DNA from: MWEH01 sp964392385
Lineage (GTDB): Bacteria; Bacillota; Clostridia; Christensenellales; DTU072
Direction of reading: 5' to 3'
Length of the DNA stretch: 64,000 nucleotides
NCBI GenBank assembly: GCA_964392385.1
Contig: CAYMPR010000003.1
Location: 1 to 64,000, forward strand
Part shown: positions 1 to 9,359 of the stretch, one piece after another
Numbering within the stretch: the first letter of the stretch is position 1
How the letters are laid out: each line of letters opens with the position of its first letter
Notes under the pieces: model-generated
Databases searched by the model: none
What the model was told of the DNA's origin: nothing
The model's input: only the letters and a program-made list of their open reading frames with translations
Position numbers and translations under genes: made by a program

Positions 1-3000
1 ACATGCTCATATTTTTCTTGGGTTTCATACCCCATATTGTCTATACTTGATGATATTTGGGTAACTGTGTATTTATTGTTTATCTTTGTAGAAGGTTCAT
101 ACAAATATTTATGGTGTTCTAATTTAGGCGCATCATACGATAAGGGCATTTCTGGTAGAACTTCTCCAGACACTAAAGATGTCACATCTTCGGGTTCGCT
201 ATTATTATATTTGTCTTTTACAGTAACTGAGGTTTTTGCTGCACGAATTATTAATTCTAATAAGCTATTTAATTCAGTAACATCAACGTAATCGGACTCA
301 GCTCTTTCTGTTGCTTTCTTAAAAGGTGCCCCGGTTATATACAACTTATTTTGCGCTCTAGTTAAAGCAACATATAATATCCTTAATTGTTCTTCTTTTT
401 CTCTTTCTTGTATCCTGTCGTATACTGATATATAATTCAATGTTTCGACAAGCTTTCTTTCGGAAATATCTACATATTTTGCAGCTATTCCATATTCTTT
501 ATCAATTAGAATATCATTTGAGGTTATTCTTGCCTTTTTAAATCCTTGATCGGCTTCGCACAAAAATACTATTGGATACTCAAGCCCTTTACTTGCATGT
601 ATTGTGTCTATCTTTACGCAGTTTGCGCCTGAACTGGGTAAACTAACCTCTATTTTTTGGTCTTTATCGACCCATCTTAGATAGTTTTCAATGTTAGAGG
701 CAAATTCCTTTCCTCTTAAAAATTCGGTATAGATATTAAAAGATGAAATGCGCTCATCTTCTCCGGAAAGCATTTCTGCGTCATACCCTGTTTCGGTTAC
801 TATTTTCATTAGCAACGAAGGAACATCAATTAAGTATGATTCCTCGCGATACTTATTAATTAAGTTAAGCAATGACTTTGCCTTTACTCCAATTTCCCCT
901 TCTAGATTCGAAACAGCGTCATATAGGCTTTCTTCTTTAAGTTGTTTTTTCTGTTCTTCTTCTGATAACATGGTATTATTTTTTACGGAATCGATTCTAT
1001 TTTTTCGAATGTTTAACATATCTTTAAGAGAAAACTTACCAAAAAACGACGCTAGTACTAATGCTAGAGGATAGTCTAATCTTGGATTAGAGATTACTCT
1101 TAGCAAACTATTTAAAATCTCTATATCGTTTGTTGAAAGTGCATTGTCTGTGCCCGCTGACTCATAAGGAATGCCCATTATTTTAAATGCTTCGGCATAG
1201 GGTTCAACTTTTCTATTTCTTTGTAAAAGGACAATGTCTTTAAATTCAACCATTCTAAAGGCAGCCTTCTTTTTATCGTATATCGTTTTCTTCCCAACTA
1301 TTGACAATATGGTATTAGCAATCCATTTTGCTTGAGCGTTATCCTTTTTTTCGACTATTGGGGCATTTTTAATAGAGTATATCTTTTGAAACTCTGCCTT
1401 TTCTTCATCCTCTTCTTGTGCTTTTTCCTCGTTTTCTTCGGCCTTTTCTGTATTTTCAAAAAGTTTTATTGTAACTATAGGTTTTAAAGAGTTTGCTTCT
1501 TCTGGGAAAACCTCAAATGGGGTCATCATGGCTTCCTTTATATAATTTACCTTGCCAAAGTCATTACTCATAACCGATGAAAATACTTCATTTACAAAAT
1601 CAAGAATATCTTTGTGACTCCTGAAATTATAATTTAAATCTATTATTTTTCCTTCCTCTGGACTATTAGAGAATGTTTCTCTTTTGTTCTTCATTATATC
1701 AGGGTCTGAATTTCTAAACATATATATAGATTGTTTTATGTCTCCAACCATAAATATATTTTTTCTTGCAACCATTTTTATAATTTTATCTTGCAATTCA
1801 TTTGTGTCTTGATATTCATCAAAAAATATATAATCAATGTCTCGGGCTATATCCTGAGCTATTTTACTTGGCTCTTCTGGGCCTTCATTGCTAGATAAGA
1901 TTTGTAGGGCGAATCGTTCTATATCACTAAATGTCATTTTATTGTCTGCTGCTTTCTTTTCTTCAAATCTTGAAATTACTTCTTCAGCCAAATCTACAAT
2001 TATTTTTACAACATTCCTGGAATCTTCTTCTATTTTTACCGTGTTTTTGCCTTCACCAAAATCATAATAGACAGTATTTAAAAAAGCCGAATAATCTTTT
2101 AATAGTTCATTGTATGCCTTTCTAGTATCAGCATTTTTAAAGTCTGCGGCAGCTAACTTTTCAGGTATTTCTTTATATAAGTCAATTATTACTTTTGATA
2201 AGCTTAAAATAGAATCCTCAGTTGCTAAAAGAGCACTTACCATGGTATCCAATTTTTCATACTTACAATTTAAATCATTAACCTCTCCCTTTTTGTTTGT
2301 TTCATATAGAGGGTATTGGCGCTTTGTAGTATCTATTTGATTTTTAAGCTCTTTAGCCTCCTTCTTAAGTTTCTCTATGTATACTTTTATAGCTCTGTTT
2401 TCTAAAGGGAAAATACTACACGAATCTTTTAAAAATGCCATATCTTCCTTAGGATTTGAACTAGCGCCAAGCTTGAAATTAATTTCTTTTATAATGTCTC
2501 TAATTTTGCTAATATCCCTTCCTTTCGAAAAACACGTTGCAGCTAACTTAAATAATGGCTCATCCATTTTTATTTTTTCTTCAAATATTTCTTCTATGGT
2601 TTCATCGAGTATTTGCTCCGCCTCAGCAGCAGAAAGAACTGATAGCCCTGGGTTAATACCTATAGACTCATAATGTTTTTGAACAATAGTGTTGCAAAAA
2701 CTATCTATAGTTCCAATATATGCCAAAGGTAAATCAATTATTTGTTTTCTTAAATGTTCGATTAAACTCGCATCAGTTTCCTTCATAATTCTTTTTTTAA
2801 TTTCATCAAGAATTTTTGTTTGCATATCACTTGCGGAATTATTAGTAAAAGTCAAAACGATAATTTTCATTATGCTGCTATTTTCTTGCGCTAAATATCT
2901 AACTATCTTTTCTACCATGACAGTTGTCTTACCACTTCCTGCTGACGCGAAAACTATCATGTCTTTGCCTTTTTCAAATTTTAATGCTGCTTCTTGATCT

Positions 3001-3020
3001 TCTAGCCATTTCCTATCCAT
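1..3020 (-). CDS. addA: AddA helicase-nuclease subunit, 3' end cut by window edge
   Basis: ATP-dependent helicase/nuclease subunit A of the AddAB double-strand-break repair complex, partner of the AddB just upstream. About 1,006 residues are visible. An ATG at 3020 follows a GGAGGGG ribosome binding site at 3024-3030. Visible SF1 helicase motifs are Walker A ASAGSGKTT (Lys about 31), Walker B FFDEYQD (residues 401-405), MVGDIKQSIYMFR, TIHASKGLEYP (motif V) and LRILYVALTRA (motif VI), in the UvrD/AddA order. AddA proteins are usually about 1,200 residues, so the RecB-type C-terminal nuclease domain should lie beyond the left edge. The 54-base gap to addB and shared strand indicate an operon. 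Family and orientation are certain; nuclease activity cannot be judged here. Confidence 0.95.
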   Translation of the reverse strand, partial: MDRKWLEDQEAALKFEKGKDMIVFASAGSGKTTVMVEKIVRYLAQENSSIMKIIVLTFTNNSASDMQTKILDEIKKRIMKETDASLIEHLRKQIIDLPLAYIGTIDSFCNTIVQKHYESIGINPGLSVLSAAEAEQILDETIEEIFEEKIKMDEPLFKLAATCFSKGRDISKIRDIIKEINFKLGASSNPKEDMAFLKDSCSIFPLENRAIKVYIEKLKKEAKELKNQIDTTKRQYPLYETNKKGEVNDLNCKYEKLDTMVSALLATEDSILSLSKVIIDLYKEIPEKLAAADFKNADTRKAYNELLKDYSAFLNTVYYDFGEGKNTVKIEEDSRNVVKIIVDLAEEVISRFEEKKAADNKMTFSDIERFALQILSSNEGPEEPSKIAQDIARDIDYIFFDEYQDTNELQDKIIKMVARKNIFMVGDIKQSIYMFRNSDPDIMKNKRETFSNSPEEGKIIDLNYNFRSHKDILDFVNEVFSSVMSNDFGKVNYIKEAMMTPFEVFPEEANSLKPIVTIKLFENTEKAEENEEKAQEEDEEKAEFQKIYSIKNAPIVEKKDNAQAKWIANTILSIVGKKTIYDKKKAAFRMVEFKDIVLLQRNRKVEPYAEAFKIMGIPYESAGTDNALSTNDIEILNSLLRVISNPRLDYPLALVLASFFGKFSLKDMLNIRKNRIDSVKNNTMLSEEEQKKQLKEESLYDAVSNLEGEIGVKAKSLLNLINKYREESYLIDVPSLLMKIVTETGYDAEMLSGEDERISSFNIYTEFLRGKEFASNIENYLRWVDKDQKIEVSLPSSGANCVKIDTIHASKGLEYPIVFLCEADQGFKKARITSNDILIDKEYGIAAKYVDISERKLVETLNYISVYDRIQEREKEEQLRILYVALTRAQNKLYITGAPFKKATERAESDYVDVTELNSLLELIIRAAKTSVTVKDKYNNSEPEDVTSLVSGEVLPEMPLSYDAPKLEHHKYLYEPSTKINNKYTVTQISSSIDNMGYETQEKYEH

Positions 3021-3074
3021 TTTCCCCTCCTAAGATTAATATAATAAATGATCTTTTTTTCTCTTTTTATTAAC

Positions 3075-6000
3075 TTACTCTTTGCTTAAGTCTAATAAAA
3101 ATTCATATGCCTGCTTTTCGCTAATAATTGCTCTATTTTCTTTATCACCTGCTCCTAAACAAGCATCTTTCATAAAACAATCTTTACAACCTGTAATAGG
3201 CAGTTTATCGAAACAGCCACTATCCATATCTTTAAAAGCATTTATAATAATTTCTCTAACACTCTCTATCACTTTTTCCATACTATCAAAATCCATAATA
3301 GCTGGCCCGGTACCACTAGTTGTGACCTCGTTTTTATCTTTAACTCTTTTTAAATTAAAAGGTAGTACCCTTGAGCTTGTGCTTCTTTTACCAGTTTCTA
3401 AGGCTTCATTTCGAGCAAGACTATCAAGCGCAGCGATACTTTCATCATTTGCCACTATCTGGCCACCGAATTTATATGTCCTTCCGTCTTTATCTAAAGT
3501 GTCGCCCAGACCTAAATACACACCACCAGATGGCAAACTATTAGGATACTTATTTTTCATTGCCATTAGGTAAATGTATGGCTGTATTTCCGTACCCATA
3601 TATATTTTTTGCATCTTCCCTTTACCCTTTGCTGCACTTCCAGTTTTATAATCAACTACTAAAACCATTTTTGGATTGCCTTCTAGGTCGTATGAAATAT
3701 CTACCCTATCTATAAACCCTCCAATCGCAATCGTTTTTCCCGTTCCATCGGGAATCTTCACTGCAGTTGAATTGTCCCCCAAACCAAATTTATACTCAAA
3801 CAGTGTAGGTTTAAATGTACCAAGCGCCAGGTTTATCGTTAAATTTAGTGCAATTAATTTACACTCGAGTTTGATATTTTGCAGTTGTATTTTGCTTTTG
3901 GGGTCTCTTTCATATATCTTAATTTCACTAGTCTCAGAAAAGGTAGATTCTATCGCTTCCTCAATATAGTCATTTGCTTCTTTAGCTAGAGATATCCCTT
4001 CCCCTGTGGTGTCTAAAAGAAGTTGATAATTTTTACCCGAAAAAGCTGTCTTTTTGAAATATTTTTCAAGCACTTTGTGTATTATTATACCCATTATCGC
4101 ATTATCCAACTTGCCTTCTTCTCTTTCTTTTATCTTCAATCCATACTTTAAAAAGAACTCATATGGGCATCTAAAAAATGCTTCTATTGCGCTAGAATTT
4201 AAATAATACTCGTTGCCTAAGTTTTCAAAGAAATAGCTTGCATAACTACCCTTTTCAAGACAAGATGTTTCTCGTTTCCCTTCACCAGGTATAATTCTCT
4301 TTTGCTCTTCGCTTAAACTAGCTCTTAGTGTAGCAAGATTTTCTCCCGTTACTTTTGCTTTTTCTTTTTCGATTAAATTACTTTTCACTATAATATACGA
4401 GAAAAATGAATTTTCTTTTGTGCAAGCTATATCTTCTAGTTCTTCAGGGGTGCGCTTTTTGTCAAGGCTATATTTTTCCAATAAAGAATTAATTTCTAGT
4501 CCCAAAATACTTACAATCTCAGTAATTGACTCTGAAGGCTTTTGGAACTCCCCTTTTAGGTTATATAGTGAATATCCCACATACAACTTTTCGGTAAATT
4601 TTCCAAGCAAATCAATGAAAGCAAACCTTTCGAAAACTAGTAAGTCTTTTTCTGTTGGGTACACACTTAGTTCATTTCTTTCCATTTGATTAGTATCTTT
4701 AGAATTAAGCATACCACTTGGGGCCTTACCCGATATTAAATTGGCTGAGGATGCACCTATTACAAAAATTACTTTTGGCCTAATTATACAGCTACCAATC
4801 ATATCACCTACAAAAACACTATCAACAAATCTTGGTATCATCGCGACACTCCGCTCTGAAATTAATGTTTTTATATATTGATCAAACACATTTATATCAA
4901 CTATTTCGCTACCGATAATATCCTCTGCTGTTTCTAATAATTCAGTCAATATTTTATTTGAACGAATATTTATCTCTTCAATACTATCAAAGCCATTATC
5001 CTTAAAAGATGCTTCCTGTCTTCTTTTATTCAGTTCATTATTTAATGACTCGTTCACTTCATCGATAATTTTCTTACATGAACATATATATTCTTTTACT
5101 TGCCTATGGTTTTTTCCTTTCTTTAATATTTTAGGTAAATACTGTTCTTTATCTTTTTCTAGTCTTGCTTCATCAATATCTACAGCAAGGGTTATATCTT
5201 CAACCTCGCTGCGACTTTCTTCTGTTTTCTCTAAAAGTGCCTCATCGTCATCATATTTTTCAACATACCTATCTATTTGTGGATAGAACAACTCTCCAAT
5301 CTCACAAATTCTCTCTCTTATATATTCAAACTTTTTCCCCTCTTCAGTAAGATCAATTTGCATAAAGTCATTAAAATCAATGTTATTTTTCAATATATGA
5401 TTTTCGTACAGGAAAATATCATCTTTAATGTCACTTTCTAATTTACTATTGGCTATAAGTTTTTGAGAAATAAATAGTGGGTGTTTAATTAAGGATATAA
5501 CCTTGTCTTTTCTATAGCCAAACTTTGCTACCTCAATTGCAGCAATTAAAAAGGAAGTTGTAAGTGCTTGAGAGAGTGGGTATTTAATATCTAGGTAGCA
5601 AGGTATATTATATCTTTGAAAAATCTGCGATATAACGGGTGAATATGAAGGATCGGAGCTCACAATATTAATATCTTTATATCTAAATCCTTCTCTTCTA
5701 ACAAGCCTAACTATTTCGTGGGCAATACCATTGATTTCTTCGTAAACATTGTTTTCGCAATATAGGGTAATGTTTTCTAGGTCTGTTTTCGTGGAGATAG
5801 GCTTTGCATAGGAAAATATATTATCTCTTAGAAGCATTTCTTTTTCCTTAAATAGGCGCGTGGATTGTATTTCATTAATATTTTGGTCAATCTCGTTAGA
5901 TATTTGCACCATTTGTTTTAAGAGTCTCTTGGGATATAACTCCGCATTTTTACTACCACTAGATTCTACCACTGCTATATTTATTGATTTTGCTACAACA

Positions 6001-6629
6001 GCAAGTTCTTTTAAAATCTCAACTTCTTGAGTAGATAAATCAGTGTAGCCAACTAAATACACATCCATAAGAGATCCTAGTTTATTATTTTTAATGGTTT
6101 CTTTAACTAGTTTTAGTCTCTCAGTAGCATCTATATATTTATTCCCTCTTTCGTTATCAAATGCCTCCATAATAGAAGCTATATCATTTAGTTTATCTTT
6201 TGTTGCACCAGTCATTTCTTTAGCCTTACTGCGAATAAACTCGGGCGTGTATCCATTCTTTTTCATCATCGTTATAGTTTTATGCATTTTGCCAGCAAAA
6301 CTGATATTGCCCGAAACTTTTCCATAGTGCTTTAACGTGGGAGCTAGCTTTAAAATAGCTTTTTTAGCAATTAGAACCGATCCTTCATTAGTCAGAGTTT
6401 TCCTTGTTGTTTTAATATTTTTATTTGCAAAACGAGAAAATGATGTTACCTCAATATTAAACGAGCCAGGTATTTCTAATCTTTCATGAATTAGTTTTTC
6501 CATACTATATCCGTAGTTAGGTGGACAAAATACTAAATGATTTGAATCCTCTATATTTCTCTTCTTAATCTCATCGACTAATAATTCTATTGCTGAATTA
6601 CTATTGTTAGCTTTGTAGATATTAATCAT
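3075..6629 (-). CDS. addB: AddB helicase-like/nuclease subunit with Fe-S nuclease
   Basis: Subunit B of AddAB, which processes double-strand ends for recombination. I chose the ATG at 6629 (MINIYKANN) because AAGGAG sits just upstream; an in-frame ATG at 6734 would add 35 unsupported residues. The protein is about 1,184 residues, normal for AddB. The C-terminal nuclease is clear: GGFIDRVD followed by VVDYKTG (active-site Asp and Lys). The [4Fe-4S] ligands are one Cys near residue 821 (FFRCPYEFF) and a late CKDCFMKDAC cluster near residue 1146. The N-terminal segment that carries a Walker A loop in Bacillus AddB reads FCPPNYGYSMEKL and lacks GKT, so ATP binding by this subunit is doubtful. It lies directly upstream of addA. 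Confidence 0.95.
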   Translation of the reverse strand: MINIYKANNSNSAIELLVDEIKKRNIEDSNHLVFCPPNYGYSMEKLIHERLEIPGSFNIEVTSFSRFANKNIKTTRKTLTNEGSVLIAKKAILKLAPTLKHYGKVSGNISFAGKMHKTITMMKKNGYTPEFIRSKAKEMTGATKDKLNDIASIMEAFDNERGNKYIDATERLKLVKETIKNNKLGSLMDVYLVGYTDLSTQEVEILKELAVVAKSINIAVVESSGSKNAELYPKRLLKQMVQISNEIDQNINEIQSTRLFKEKEMLLRDNIFSYAKPISTKTDLENITLYCENNVYEEINGIAHEIVRLVRREGFRYKDINIVSSDPSYSPVISQIFQRYNIPCYLDIKYPLSQALTTSFLIAAIEVAKFGYRKDKVISLIKHPLFISQKLIANSKLESDIKDDIFLYENHILKNNIDFNDFMQIDLTEEGKKFEYIRERICEIGELFYPQIDRYVEKYDDDEALLEKTEESRSEVEDITLAVDIDEARLEKDKEQYLPKILKKGKNHRQVKEYICSCKKIIDEVNESLNNELNKRRQEASFKDNGFDSIEEINIRSNKILTELLETAEDIIGSEIVDINVFDQYIKTLISERSVAMIPRFVDSVFVGDMIGSCIIRPKVIFVIGASSANLISGKAPSGMLNSKDTNQMERNELSVYPTEKDLLVFERFAFIDLLGKFTEKLYVGYSLYNLKGEFQKPSESITEIVSILGLEINSLLEKYSLDKKRTPEELEDIACTKENSFFSYIIVKSNLIEKEKAKVTGENLATLRASLSEEQKRIIPGEGKRETSCLEKGSYASYFFENLGNEYYLNSSAIEAFFRCPYEFFLKYGLKIKEREEGKLDNAIMGIIIHKVLEKYFKKTAFSGKNYQLLLDTTGEGISLAKEANDYIEEAIESTFSETSEIKIYERDPKSKIQLQNIKLECKLIALNLTINLALGTFKPTLFEYKFGLGDNSTAVKIPDGTGKTIAIGGFIDRVDISYDLEGNPKMVLVVDYKTGSAAKGKGKMQKIYMGTEIQPYIYLMAMKNKYPNSLPSGGVYLGLGDTLDKDGRTYKFGGQIVANDESIAALDSLARNEALETGKRSTSSRVLPFNLKRVKDKNEVTTSGTGPAIMDFDSMEKVIESVREIIINAFKDMDSGCFDKLPITGCKDCFMKDACLGAGDKENRAIISEKQAYEFLLDLSKE

Positions 6630-6681
6630 CCTTTTCTCCTTTTCCTTTTGTTTTTTATGATAATATTTATACTCTTTAATA

Positions 6682-6703
6682 ATACATATATTAATATATG
6701 TAT
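6682..6703. promoter_or_regulatory. 22-bp perfect AT palindrome upstream of addB
   Basis: A perfect inverted repeat with half-site ATACATATATT, centred between bases 6692 and 6693. Its proximal edge is about 53 bp upstream of the chosen addB start. Because it is all A/T apart from one C/G pair, it could be a repressor operator or simply promoter DNA. No regulator is identifiable from the window. Confidence 0.35.
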
Positions 6704-6790
6704 AATCACTTTTGGCTCTTTCCCCTTTGTGCAATCATAATATCACAACGATTTATGATAGTAAATGTTTTCTAAAAAATTTCTTTTTAC

Positions 6791-6810
6791 ATGGGATAAA
6801 AATACCCCAT
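6791..6810. repeat. Inverted repeat abutting assembly gap
   Basis: ATGGGATA and TACCCCAT form an 8-bp stem (one G-T wobble when read on the minus strand) around a four-base loop. It directly abuts the N run. On the minus strand it is followed by GTAAAAAG, not a T tract, so it is not a convincing terminator for the fucosidase gene. Its function is unknown. Confidence 0.4.
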
Positions 6811-6910
6811 NNNNNNNNNNNNNNNNNNNNNNNNNNNNNNNNNNNNNNNNNNNNNNNNNNNNNNNNNNNNNNNNNNNNNNNNNNNNNNNNNNNNNNNNNN
6901 NNNNNNNNNN
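6811..6910. other. Assembly gap (100 N)
   Basis: Nominal 100-N gap between the fucosidase gene end and the addB leader. A terminator for the fucosidase gene and part of the addB promoter region may be hidden here. Confidence 0.95.
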
Positions 6911-6918
6911 ATTTTGCC

Positions 6919-9198
6919 TTATTCAAGATCTGAAATATTAGAGGATACTATTTGTCCATCCTTCCATTCAATATCGACTACCTTATTGCCCCTTACTCTA
7001 AGCCCTCTAATGTGCCCATCTTTCCATAGCGAAGGTATTGCTGGCAAAAACTCAATCTTTTCACCATGGGATTGGACTAGCATTTCGTTAATTCCTGCAA
7101 GGGTTCCTAAATTGCCATCGATTTGAAAAGGAGGATGAGCAGATAATAAGCTTAAATAACTACCACCTTTTTGCCCATACTTATTTCTAACTGGTGAAAA
7201 CTGTTTTTTAAGTAGCTTTAACGCAGTTTCTCCATCTTTCATTCTTGCATACATACAAATTTTCCACGCAAGGCTCCACCCTGTTCCTTCCTCTCCTCTT
7301 GTGTCTAATGATTTTTTTGCCGCTACTCGTAAATTATCATCTTTAAGCAAATCACTTCCAGGATAAATGCCATATAGGTGTGATAAATGTCTATGCTTAA
7401 TTTCGGCTTCTTGATATTCACTTGACCATTCAGCAATTCGTCCATCACTATTAATCTTATATCCTTGCATATTATCCGATATATATTTAACTTGGTCATA
7501 TAATGCTGTGCCTGATTTTATGCAAGCAAGATAGTTTTGCATAAGCTCTCGTATTACTGATAGAGTTAAAGTAGGCGCCTTATCAATGGAAAATTTCTCT
7601 CCACTAAATATATACGAATTTTCTGGGCTAATGTCTGGTCCAGTACAATATTTTCCATCTTTATCCAGGTATAAATAATCAACAAAAAATGCAAGGCACT
7701 TTTCCATTAGTGGGATCAAATCTTCTTTTAAAAACTTCTCATCTAAAGTAAATCTATATATATCAAAAAGTTGATTAATAAGCCATGCAGAAGTAGCAAT
7801 AGACAAAGAATAACTACTTGAACTTTTACTGGTTTCTCCTCCAACGGGAGATGAATGAAACCAAGCATCACTATTGTGCCCAAGAACAAAACCATTACAT
7901 CCAAATATCTCTCTTGCCGTGTCTTCTCCTAAAATAGCAATCCTCTTAACAAACTCTATAAATGGCTTTATGCATTCAAATAGATTAGAATTTAATGCAC
8001 CCCAATAATTCATCTGTAAGTTAATATTTAAAGTATATCCAGACGACCACCTTGGCCTATTTGCCTTGCTCCAAATTCCCTGTAAATTTGATGGCAACAA
8101 GGAGTTTTCACGAGATGCAGAAATAAGTAAGTATCTGTTAAAGTTATATAAAGTAACTATTAAACTATCTAAATCAGCACCCGTCTTTTGTATCTCCTTT
8201 AAGGATTTGACAAGGTTAGAAGGAGAAGCAGAAACTCCGTTGATTTCAAAGAGTACTCTATTGTATATTCTCGTGTAGTCATCAATATGAGAGTTAAGGC
8301 ACCCTATATATGTTTTTTGGAATGCATTATTAACGATATTTGTAACAGTCTCACGAAGCGATACTGTCATATTATCTGAGGGTTTAGTCTGATTAGTATT
8401 TTGAAAGCCCTGATTGATTAAATCCTTGTAATTAGTAATTGAGGTGTAATAGAGGTTTAAGTATGTAGCGTTTACAATCCTTACTGAGTCATCTGAGTAA
8501 TAAATATATTTTGCATCTGAATCAATTTTTATAGCCAACACAAACTTAATACAATCTGCTTTTTCATCATATATTATTGGCTTAATTGAGGGAAGTCCGT
8601 CGTATACAATATGGCTTGGTGCATAGCCAAAAGCATATAAAATGTTGTTTTCAAAACTAAATTTTAACCTGTGCTCACTAAATAATCTTATGCGAAAAAT
8701 CGAGGCTTTATTGCAAGAAATTCTCTTTACAAAGACATTATCTGGGTTGGAAACAAATGATACTTCCGAGTATTCTTTTTCATTTAGTACATAGTGGCAA
8801 GTTAATACGGATCTATCTATATCTAGTTCTCTTTCATAGTTTGTAGGAAATCCCCAACCTTTTTCAATTGTTATTTTACCAATTGGTATATAGCTTTCGC
8901 ATTCATTACCTGCTATCTCTTCTTTGACAATCTTCTCGGCTTCTTTAAAATTAGACTCTTCTAAGGCGCTCCTAATCTTTGTTAAAATTGCCCTTTTCTT
9001 AGCAATTTCCTCTTCCTTACAGGTGTTTGTTTTGGGTTTAATATTTGAAAACGTACCAGACCAAAGTGTTTCATCATTAAGCCAAATCACGCTTTTCACA
9101 GGAGCTAAATTATCCATTATCCCTATCTTCCCATTGCCTTGCGGATAACAAGATTCATATTTTTTTGCCCATGTTTTTGACCTTAAAAATGTTTTCAT
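6919..9198 (-). CDS. GH95-family alpha-L-fucosidase, cytoplasmic
   Basis: Glycoside hydrolase family 95, which removes alpha-1,2- (sometimes 1,3/1,4-) linked L-fucose from milk and mucin oligosaccharides by inversion. The 759 residues match the family's catalytic core. The signature YTLNINLQMNYW carries Asn391 and Asn393, SPEN carries Glu526 and QIDGNLG carries Asp694. These correspond to the Asn-Asn, general acid Glu and Asp roles known in Bifidobacterium AfcA. The HLSHLYGIYPG and GTGWSLAWK blocks are also present. No signal peptide is seen, so the enzyme should act on imported oligosaccharides. The ATG at 9198 follows GGGGAG at short spacing. It has its own -10 box, so it is probably a single-gene unit. 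Confidence 0.93.
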   Translation of the reverse strand: MKTFLRSKTWAKKYESCYPQGNGKIGIMDNLAPVKSVIWLNDETLWSGTFSNIKPKTNTCKEEEIAKKRAILTKIRSALEESNFKEAEKIVKEEIAGNECESYIPIGKITIEKGWGFPTNYERELDIDRSVLTCHYVLNEKEYSEVSFVSNPDNVFVKRISCNKASIFRIRLFSEHRLKFSFENNILYAFGYAPSHIVYDGLPSIKPIIYDEKADCIKFVLAIKIDSDAKYIYYSDDSVRIVNATYLNLYYTSITNYKDLINQGFQNTNQTKPSDNMTVSLRETVTNIVNNAFQKTYIGCLNSHIDDYTRIYNRVLFEINGVSASPSNLVKSLKEIQKTGADLDSLIVTLYNFNRYLLISASRENSLLPSNLQGIWSKANRPRWSSGYTLNINLQMNYWGALNSNLFECIKPFIEFVKRIAILGEDTAREIFGCNGFVLGHNSDAWFHSSPVGGETSKSSSSYSLSIATSAWLINQLFDIYRFTLDEKFLKEDLIPLMEKCLAFFVDYLYLDKDGKYCTGPDISPENSYIFSGEKFSIDKAPTLTLSVIRELMQNYLACIKSGTALYDQVKYISDNMQGYKINSDGRIAEWSSEYQEAEIKHRHLSHLYGIYPGSDLLKDDNLRVAAKKSLDTRGEEGTGWSLAWKICMYARMKDGETALKLLKKQFSPVRNKYGQKGGSYLSLLSAHPPFQIDGNLGTLAGINEMLVQSHGEKIEFLPAIPSLWKDGHIRGLRVRGNKVVDIEWKDGQIVSSNISDLE

Positions 9199-9229
9199 TT
9201 CTCCCCTATTTTTTTATTTAGATGTCTAT

Positions 9230-9235
9230 ATTATA
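9230..9235 (-). promoter_or_regulatory. -10 box for the GH95 gene
   Basis: A perfect TATAAT on the minus strand, 32 bp upstream of the fucosidase ATG, gives a leader of about 25 bases. The hexamer 17 bp further upstream is a poor -35, so expression may need an activator or be weak. Confidence 0.5.
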
Positions 9236-9305
9236 CCTAATTATTGTTTGATTTGCATTATGCTTTGTTTTCCCATTTTCTCCTAGATGTATTCGATTAT
9301 TGCAA

Positions 9306-9337
9306 CAAAAAACCGCCTAACTTAAGAATTAAACGGT
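9306..9337 (-). terminator. Rho-independent terminator after the membrane-protein gene
   Basis: On the minus strand ACCGTTTAA pairs with TTAGGCGGT (9 bp, two G-U pairs) around an 8-base loop and is followed at once by TTTTTTG. It lies 23 bases beyond the stop of the gene ending at 9360 and upstream of the fucosidase -10 box, separating the two units. Confidence 0.85.
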
Positions 9338-9359
9338 CTATGTTTAGAAAAAATTTACT

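Noticed and set aside
37..3573. Plus-strand open frames opposite addA and addB
   Set aside because: They are antisense to strongly conserved helicase and nuclease motifs and resemble no family.
6629..6734. N-terminal extension of AddB
   Set aside because: No ribosome binding site at 6734, and the extra 35 residues are Lys/Tyr-rich without AddB similarity; AAGGAG supports 6629.
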